A stretch of DNA of 64,000 nt, from assembly GCA_037127255.1 (NCBI GenBank), contig JBANSL010000008.1, positions 8,923,396-8,987,395 of the forward strand, read 5' to 3'. Origin of the DNA: Persicaria tinctoria. Taxonomy: Eukaryota > Streptophyta > Magnoliopsida > Caryophyllales > Polygonaceae. The notes beneath the pieces were generated by a model. That model worked only from the letters and a program-made list of their open reading frames with translations, searched no databases and was not told where the DNA came from. Both the position numbers and the translations under genes were made by a program. Shown in pieces: positions 56,108 through 64,000 of this stretch (position 1 is the stretch's first letter; each line of letters begins with the position of its first letter).

Positions 56108-57791
56108 ATGGAACCAAACCAATTTGGAAAAGGGAAGGGGATCCTCATTGAGGATCCACCGACACCCAAAAAACCCAAAACCAAAGGGAAGGGAATCCTC
56201 TCTGAGGATTCACCGACACCCAAAAAACCCAACAAGAAATCAAAGTTACCCAAGCCGCTGAAAAGTGACAAAGGTAAGGAAAAACTTGATTTCAACTCTT
56301 TCTTTACCCAGCTTCAACAATTCCACCCCCAATACCGTTTCTCCACAAATGCCAGGCTTTATGGGAGAGCTTTTGGTTCTCCCATAGACTTCAAAAAACT
56401 AGAATCTAAGCTAAACTTTGACTGGAAAGGGATTTCTGGTGAGCTGCAGATTGTGGAGCTACCTAACCATTGGTTTGAGGTTAGATTCACTGATCCAAAT
56501 GATTTAATTATGGTCTGGGAAGCCGGACCTTTTCATGTATATGGTCAATTGATCATTCTTAGGATCTGGTCTGATGCATTTGATCCTGTTTCTGAGAATA
56601 CCTCTGCCATAGATATGTGGGTTAGGATCACTTCTATTCCTGAAGCTTACAAAAAAACATGGTGCTCTTGCACTTATCATAGAAAAAAACAGATTTGGCA
56701 CTTACATTAAACATGACCCCACTGTTGATCCTAGTGCTAGGTATGCAAGAATTTGCATCAACCTTGATCTAGCCCTTGCTTTGTCAAACACAATACTGAT
56801 TCCAGCTAATAAGGATGGGGTTTCTGCCCACATTATCTGGTTTGAAGAGTTTCCAGAAGGTTGTGGAAACTGTGGTGGGCAAGACCATATCTTTAACCAT
56901 TGTCAGAACTTCATACCCAAACCCAAAAAAATTCAAGTCACCATAAAGAAACCACACAACATGATCCCTAAACCTAGCTTGGGTGAGGGCTGGACTACTA
57001 TGGGAAAGAAAGGGAAAATTCTTAAGATCCCTAATCCTATCCATTCCTTTGGGAATAAGCCCTATCTCACTGCTAGGGGTGGGGTGGCCATTGCATTTGA
57101 AGCTTTATCCAATTCCTCCAACTCCTCCAACTCCTCAATTGGTTCTAAATCAACCTCTGACCACACCACAGTTCCTGACACCTATCCTACACCCTTACCT
57201 TCTGATGGTGTGCTAGCTATTGACAACTTGGCTCCTAGCCCCCTCCCTCCCTTTGCTGGCATCACTGGTAACCCAGCAGGATGGGTTCCTGTTACTGGTT
57301 TCAGTGGTGCCCAGGGTGGAGGTAGCTTGGCTGACCCATCTTTTGTAACCTTTACCCCTACTGTAAACACCCACTGCACTGAGACCCTGTTGATTCCAGA
57401 CACTGGAACTACCATCACCTCTAATGATGATCCAATGGAGCTTGCTTACCCACTGCCTAACCCAGAGCTATTCAATGAGGTGGGAGCTGAAGTGGAATCT
57501 GAGACACTTCCTTGTCTCCTCTATGACTTTGATGAGGATGATATGCTTGGTGGAGATTATGATGAGGGCTGTTACCTACTTGAGGAACCTGTGACTGATA
57601 ACCAGGTTGATATTATTTCTGAACCCTCTTTCCACTCTCTACAATCAAACACATCCTTGATGAGGATGTTGTCCACCTCTGAAACACCCCTAAAGGACTC
57701 TTCCACTTCTGGCTCTCTCAAAAGGAAAGTCGTGGGTGGGGAAGATGACACAGCAAGCTCCAATCTGAAGAGGGGCAACAACAAGAAGTAA
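56108..57791 (+). pseudogene. LINE ORF1 (RNA-binding protein), one frameshift
   Basis: Starts at ATG 56,108 (MEPNQFGKGKG); the longer frame back to 55,778 is leader. The N-terminus carries a direct repeat KGKGIL.ED.PTPKKP. Then comes a DUF4283-type region (about residues 78-185: YRFSTNARLYGRAFGSP, LPNHWFEVRFTDPNDL, WVRITSIPEAY). At about 56,652-56,658 one extra A in a run of seven shifts the frame; the product continues in the next phase. A CX2CX4HX4C zinc knuckle (CGNCGGQDHIFNHC, 56,862-56,903) and a long acidic/Ser-Thr-rich tail to 57,791 follow. It would bind LINE RNA in the retrotransposition particle. Confidence 0.85.
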
Positions 57792-59816
57792 TTCCATGAT
57801 TTTCAAGATTTTGCCAAACAATGGGATGATCTGGCCTTGCCCATGGGCTGTTTGTGATGACTGCTACCTCTCTCCATCACATTTTGAAATAACACAAGAA
57901 TCTTCTGCAAAAATCTCCTTCCCTATTTTTTTGGCAAAATCATGAATGCTATCTTCTCCAGTTTGCTATCCTATGGTTTTATTACTTTATTAACATTTGT
58001 ATTGTGGGCTCGAAATTTTCTGGACTATCCACATGTATTATAACTCGCCCTATTAATGAAGCTTGGTATTATGTTCCATTGTTGGCTTGCTGGTCTCATG
58101 GTACTTACTTATCTCCAACTAATATTTCAATCATAAACTACTTGATCTCAACATTGTACTGGAAAACCACACTCTTGAAATGCTGTTGTTTCTGTCTTCA
58201 AAACTTCTATTTTAAAACTCATGAAAAAACACCTAAAATTCATGAATCTGAACCTGATCCGGGATTAATAGAAAGCCATGACTCTTATAATTCTACCATT
58301 TACTCTATAAAAATATACCTCCTTACAATACAGATGATGATTGCTTCAGTTTGGTTCTCCTACTTGACTGCTGTTATTGTTATCTCATTCAATACTAAAA
58401 GATATACATTTCCAATACTTATTACTTGTCTACTATATGGCGGTTATAGTACTTATCACAGATTTAGGAGCATTACAAGTCTATTAATAATTGCTCTCTA
58501 CTTGAATAACCAAAAGGTTACATTTCTTAAGTTTAAAATAATTACACATTTAGCTCTCCACATTTGGGTTTTCTTTCACTGTTGCCTTATGACAGTTGTG
58601 AAGATGTGTACTTTATTTTGGTTTACAGACTTGTCTGGATGGAATGATATCACACTCAACCCTATTGGAAATACATATCCAAGTCTTCCTACTTGGCTAC
58701 TATGTTACTGCTATATTAATCATCATGGCTTTTGGCGTGTTGCTAGTTTTTTCACTCCTAATCAATACTCTAACCTAAAAGATATAGCCCTCAAGTTAAA
58801 AAGAAAAACACACCTAGCATCTATACTTTGGGTTTTCATTTACTGCTATCTTTATAACAATATGCTAAGGGGGCATACTTTGTTCAGAATTTATGTTCAG
58901 TTCTATGAATCAAACCCTATGACTTACTACCAAATACATAAAATGCTCTTCTATCATACACAAAACTGTGAACTTTGTACTAAGACTGCTCGAGGGAGCT
59001 TCTCTCTCTCGAGCAAATTTTGTGTTTTCAACCCATACAGATTCTCAACAGGACAAGTTGGGAGACAACTAAGGACAAAATCAGATATTGGACACAAAGA
59101 ATCCAGGATCTCAACTGCAACACAACAGTTCTAAGGACGGGGAGCAGCTGCAATCAAGATGAGAATGGATTATCCTTCCTCTCATCAACACACCAGAACT
59201 TAAATATTAAAGGAATGTGGAAGGTTTGCAGCTGTCTAAGTTTTTTTTCTCTTCCATGGAACTTTACATGTACCTTTCACATATATTGCACCCTAAGGAG
59301 AGCTTGTAAGAAATGGGTTATGCTCTTCACATTTCTTCCCAAAAATGTCAAACTGAAACTTTGGACAGATTTATTTTGTCGAGTATGGCAACTTATACTC
59401 TTGTCTAAATTGCACACATTAACAATACTCAAACAATTTCTCCTCTATGATTTGTATAATTTTTTACCCTTGCCTTTAGAAAGCATTATATGTATTTACT
59501 CGCACCTCATGCAGCTTGCTGTAACTTACCTTATATGTCAGACTATTCAGAAACAAAACTCTAACATTATCACTACCTATATGCGAAAACCAAAATCAAG
59601 TCTTTTAGCGAACCAAACGCCAGAATTTGAAACACTCCAAACAAATTATTTTCTTCCAAATAAAACGTTAGCCTATTTGACTATTACTATAAATCATGAA
59701 ATCACTAAAAATGTTAGCTCTAAAATCAAAACTTATACAAACCACCTCAATCATCATGTACACTTCAAGTATGGTCCTAACTCTCTAAGGTACCAAAACC
59801 CCCCAATTTGTTCTTA
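57792..59816 (+). other. Long inter-ORF region with stop-free frames
   Basis: Two overlapping stop-free frames (58,004-59,134 and 59,020-59,817, different phases) cover nearly the whole region, but neither starts with ATG and both are rich in Cys, Tyr, Phe and Trp. No domain is recognised. The DNA shows weak internal repetition: TTGGCTTGCTGG (58,071), TTACTTGTCTACTATATGG (58,421) and CTACTTGGCTACTATGTTAC (58,689) start similar blocks, and the TTTGGGTTTTC block recurs at about 58,563 and 58,828. It may be an array of decayed repeats or a divergent third ORF. Confidence 0.5.
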
Positions 59817-62800
59817 ATGAAATTTAGCTTCTGGAATGTTAGAGGTCTTAGTAGGAAAAATGTCTGGACTCACATCGAATCTACCGCTAGATCGGATCAC
59901 ATTAAAATATTAATGCTGGCAGAAACAAAATTAACAAACCCACCACCAGAAAGCTGCTGGAGGAAGCCCAGATTCGACAAAATGTTTTTTCGACCGTCAA
60001 TTGGCCTTTCCGGAGGTCTATGCCTTCTCTGGAAGGAAGCACAATTCCAAAATGAAACTCTCACTATTAGAAACTCCACGGACCGAATTATCCAAGTAGA
60101 TTACACCAACACGAAACTTAACATTGCAATAGAAATCCTTTTTATTTACGCAACACCTTATGCAAATGAAAAAAATGAATCTTGGGGTTCTATAGAAGAC
60201 TATATTCGCAAATCAAAGGACTCTCTCATTATCATGGGAGATTTAAATGAAATTCTAGATCCAAGCGACAAGCAAGGTGGTAGAACGCCAACTACTGACA
60301 GATTTACAAGACTAAAAAATATAATAAGTACCCATAATTTGGTCGATGCTCCAACAACTGGTAATAACTTCACCTAGAGAAAACGTGAAAAGGGTGCAGA
60401 TAATATATATGAAAAATTGGACCGTGCGATTGCAAGCCATTCTATCCTAAAAGAATTTCCTAACCTCTGCACAAAAAACCACGCTTTCTTGAAATCCGAC
60501 CATGCTCAAATCACTCTAGATCTTATGGATAACCAAAAACCAAAATTGCAACCATTTAAATTTGAAATGGCTTGGACCACAAGAGCGGACTATGTTAACG
60601 TCGTGCGCTCGGCTTGGAGACTTGACTTGCCAGGCTCCCAAATGTTTAAATTAACAAAGAAATTACAAGAAGTGAAAAGAAAGAGTAAGATATGGAGCAA
60701 GGTAACCTTTGGAAACGTTTTTCGACAAATAAAACAAGTTGAAACACAACTTTTAGTGCTGCAGAACACGCTTTCTAAAGCCTATAACTATGATCTAGAC
60801 AATACAATCAAGAGACTCACGACAAAACACGCTTCACTCTTAACCTATCAACACAAATACTGGGGACAACGAGCTAAGAGGACACATGTAAAATCCATAG
60901 ATGCAAACACCAAATACTTTCACAAAAATAGCAACTGGAAGACGCAATAGAAATATAATAAAACATATCCAAACCACAGCAAGTGTAACAATCAACAGCG
61001 AAGATGAAATAAGAAAACTAATCAAACATGATTTCAGTCAAAGATACTCACTTCAAAGAAGGCAGCAGATGCCTAGCAACCTACTAAACCATATAGAAAA
61101 CGAAATTACAAATGACGATAATAACCGGCTAATTAGACCAGTCACAAATGCAAAAATTAAAAAAGCAGTCTTCAGTTTAGCGAACGACAAATCTCCAGGG
61201 CCCGATGGGTTCCCGGCAGGGTTTTTTTAAAAAATACTGGCACATCGTAGAACCTTCTGTAATCAAAGCAGTAAAGAGTTTCTTCCTTAGTGGACGGATT
61301 CTAAAACAAACAAACCATACGTTCATTGCTCTTATACCGAAGATAGAAAACCCAACCACAACATCGCACTATAGGCCTATAAGCCTTTGTTCAACAACTT
61401 ACAAGATAATATCCAAAGTACTAGCATCAAGGCTAAAAAAAATCATTCCCAAAATAACCAATCCCCTACAAAGCGCTTTCTCCTCGGGTAGATCAATACA
61501 GTATAACATTTTAATTGCAAATGAAATCTTCCACTCTTTCTCTAAGAAAAAAGGTAAAACGGGATGGATGGCGGTAAAGCTAGACATGGAAAAAGCTTTC
61601 GACATGGTGGAGTGGGACTTCCTTCTTTCCACTATGCTTAAATTAGGTTTCTCAAACAGATTCACAGAGTGGATTAAGGAATGTATCACCACTGTTACTT
61701 ACTCAGTACTAGTAAATAATGAACCCACGGATATCTTCTTCCCCGAAAAGGGCTTTCGTCAAGGCGACCCTTTATCCCCTTATCTATTCTTAATAGTATC
61801 TGAAATCCTTGCTCGAGGTCTTTACAATGAATCAATTAAACCACAGAGCCATCTAGGTATAAAATTGACAAGAGACGGAACAAGAATTCCTTTCCTAGCC
61901 TTCGCGGATGACATTGTCATCTTTGCTTCGGCTAGTAAAACTGGTTGTGATCAAATCAACAAAATCTTAAGGGACTACACCGCTTTGTCAGGGCAACGTG
62001 TAAACCGACATAAATCCCAATTCCAAACATCTCAAAACATTTTACCATCACAAAAGAATATGATCCGAAATGAATTAGAAATCGCTCATACACCGAATTT
62101 GGGATGCTATCTTGGTTGCCCAATCATTGAAGGACGAGTAACAAAAGATGACTTCAAGGATCTAATAATAAATACGAAATCCCAACTGCACAAATGGAAG
62201 GCAAATTGTCTCTCACAGGCAGGAAGATGTACACTGATCAAAACAACGCTTTCAGCAAAACCTTTACATATAATGCAATGCTTCATGTTACCAAAAGCGG
62301 TACACACAGACCTGGACAGAATCAACAGACAATTTCTTTGGAACAAGGGTACAAACCATAAACCACTGATTAGCTGGTTTGATGTTTGTAAAACAAAGGA
62401 AAATGGAGGGCTAGGGCTCCGATGCTCAGAAGACATGAACAAGGCACTGCAAATGAAACTGCTTTGGAAAATACTAGCAGAACCAAACAACCCTTGGGTT
62501 AAACTAATAAAAGAAAAATACCTAAAAACAACTGAAATACTAAATTATCGAAAACGTGGGGGCACCTCATGGCAATGGGCACAACTAATAAAATTAATAC
62601 CTTTGTTAAAAAATGGCCTCCAATGGTCTATTGGGGACGGTTCAGCGATAAATTTCTGGAATGATCTCTGGTTGGGTTAGTCCCCACTAAAAACATTTAT
62701 CCCATTAACTCGGCAGATTGATGAATCACTAAACATAAAACACTTCATCGACGAAAACAAAATATAGGACAAGAACAAATTATTTAGAAACCTACATGGA

Positions 62801-63955
62801 CTTCTACCAAACGATGAAATAGAAAGAATCACAACAGTACCACTACCTAAAAATATACAAGTTGATAGACTATATTGGAAATGGAGCAAGAACGGATGGT
62901 ACACGACTTCTTCTGCTATGGACATGATACATAAATACAAAAACCACACAAACTCAGATATAGGCTGGCTTTGGGACCTAAATACACCACCAAAAATAAA
63001 ATCTTTCATGTGGAAAATCTTAAAAAACGCAGTACCAACAACGGCCAGATTAGCTTCTCGCCAGCTGGGAATCCCAACAAACTGTCCCCATTGCGACTCT
63101 TGTTACGAGGATTTATATCACCTACTATGGGACTGTCCCATTACAAGGAGCACTTTGATGGCAAATGATCCAGGAACCTTCATGAAAATACATGGTTGTT
63201 TTGACAAGGGAGACTCGATCAATAACACCATATGGAATATTAAAAGCACGAATGGAAAAACCAAATTTGAAGATCTAGCGTTTGTCTGGTGGGGTATCTG
63301 GTTCTCTAGAAACAAAACGCAATTTGACAATTTAACCCCGGACATAAGAAAGATCATAGCTTTCAAAAAAGACCAGAAATTCATCTGGACAACCTCCCAA
63401 ATAGGTGAAAATATAAAGGATAATACTACAGATACAACAATCAATTCTAAACCAAAATCGAATTCAAAAATGAAACGAACAAAATGGGAAGCCCCGCCAA
63501 AAGACACCCATAAACTAAATTTTGATGAGTCTTTCTCTTCAGACAATAAGGGCACTTTTGGGTTTATCATCCGTGATTCCAATGGTTCTCTTATTTCTTG
63601 TGGGTGGGGTCCATCGCCAATAGATTCGGTATGCGGTTGCGAAAGCCTTGGGCTATGGAATGGCATTCTAGCTGCGAAAAACCCGAATATCCAAAAACTA
63701 ATAATAGAAGGCGACAAACTTACAATTATAAAAAGTTTAAAAGGTTTGAGGAAGCCTACCGGAGACTCGGATATAATTGTCTCAGACAGTCTAGTCTCGC
63801 TGAGCTTCTTTGGTTATGTTGAGATTCGTCATGTTTTCCGGGAAGCTAATCTAGTGGCTGATCGTTTGTCACGACTAGTATCCGCTTCACTTGGTTCTAT
63901 GACACCTGATGATTCTCTTCTGCGTAGTCTCATCCGAAAGGATGCTCTTGGCTGA
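59817..63955 (+). pseudogene. LINE ORF2: endonuclease, reverse transcriptase, RNase H
   Basis: The start is ATG 59,817 (MKFSFWNVRGL). Order: apurinic-type endonuclease (to about 60,520; AETKL, GDLNEIL), reverse transcriptase (about 61,180-62,010; SPGPDGFPAGF, YRPISLCST, LDMEKAFD, FRQGDPLSPYLF, FADD at 61,901-61,912), post-RT zinc region (CPHCDSCYEDLYHLLWDC, about 63,080-63,135), RNase H (about 63,510-63,870; FDESF, CESLGLWNGI, IIEGDKL, NLVADRL). Lesions: TAG at 60,375 and 62,765 (each where Trp is expected), TAG at 62,678, one extra A at about 60,925, one extra T at about 61,222-61,228. The protein would nick the target and copy LINE RNA into it; this copy cannot be translated whole. Confidence 0.9.
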
Positions 63956-64000
63956 TAAGGGCTTAGCCCTATGGCCAAATTTTCCCCGTTTCAAAAAAAA

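Larger units (their letters stand above)
52371..64000 (+). mobile_element. Near full-length plant L1-type LINE
   Basis: Components in order: tandem 5' leader units of about 137 bp (from about 52,374, second from about 52,512); a solo LTR inserted within the second unit (52,588-55,645); ORF1 (56,108-57,791); a 2-kb inter-ORF region; ORF2 (59,817-63,955); a GGGCTTAGCCC hairpin word; and the start of poly(A) at the window end. Without the LTR it is about 8.6 kb. The copy is inactive: one frameshift in ORF1, two frameshifts and three stops in ORF2, although catalytic motifs are preserved. The target duplication would lie beyond 64,000. Confidence 0.9.

Overview
This is a gene-poor, transposon-dense stretch of nuclear DNA from a flowering plant, almost certainly a eudicot. 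The evidence is two plant-type protein genes (a mitochondrial group II intron maturase and a calmodulin-like protein) set among plant-specific repeat classes: Stowaway and Tourist MITEs, CACTA, hAT and Mutator-like elements, an Athila-like LTR element, a TRIM, and plant L1-type LINEs with an RNase H tail. There is no CRISPR array, operon or prokaryotic feature, and I could not name the species.

Layout. 1-6.1 kb: a poly(A) retroposon, a copia-like LTR remnant, a tRNA-derived SINE, an hAT element with a perfect 8-bp target duplication, a CCCGAA-rich element and an old Stowaway. 6.1-13.1 kb: a second retroposon copy split by a very young, gag-only LTR retrotransposon (two apparently identical 1,485-bp LTRs, target duplication GGGCC). 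13.1-14.3 kb: a long foldback element. 14.6-22.6 kb: a four-level nest. A Pack-MULE (9-bp duplication) holds a reverse-oriented solo LTR, which holds a CACTA element (duplication ACC), which holds a LINE tail. 22.7-34 kb: MITEs, a LINE tail, a SINE, a TRIM, a third retroposon copy and another Athila-type LTR fragment.

Host genes. 34.5-36.8 kb (minus) is an intronless nMAT2-like maturase; three TGGGC[C/T] motifs lie just upstream. 42.2-42.9 kb (minus) is an intronless CML35/36-like calcium sensor. Between and beyond them are LINE remnants, a fourth retroposon copy broken by Stowaways, a probable gene-capturing element (43.3-44.9 kb) and a nested pair of Stowaways.

46-64 kb: repeats, a frameshifted LINE RNase H fragment, a second hAT element with a perfect 8-bp duplication, and a MITE carrying three perfect palindromes. 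From 52.4 kb to the end there is a near full-length LINE of about 8.6 kb (ORF1, an unusual 2-kb inter-ORF region, ORF2, poly(A)). A 3,058-bp solo LTR (duplication TCATC) is inserted in its 5' tandem-repeat leader.

The two host genes act in unrelated processes (organelle intron splicing and calcium signalling). The strongest candidates for something undescribed are the hairpin-tailed poly(A) retroposon family, which shares its last ~20 nt with a LINE, and the long stop-free inter-ORF region of the LINE.
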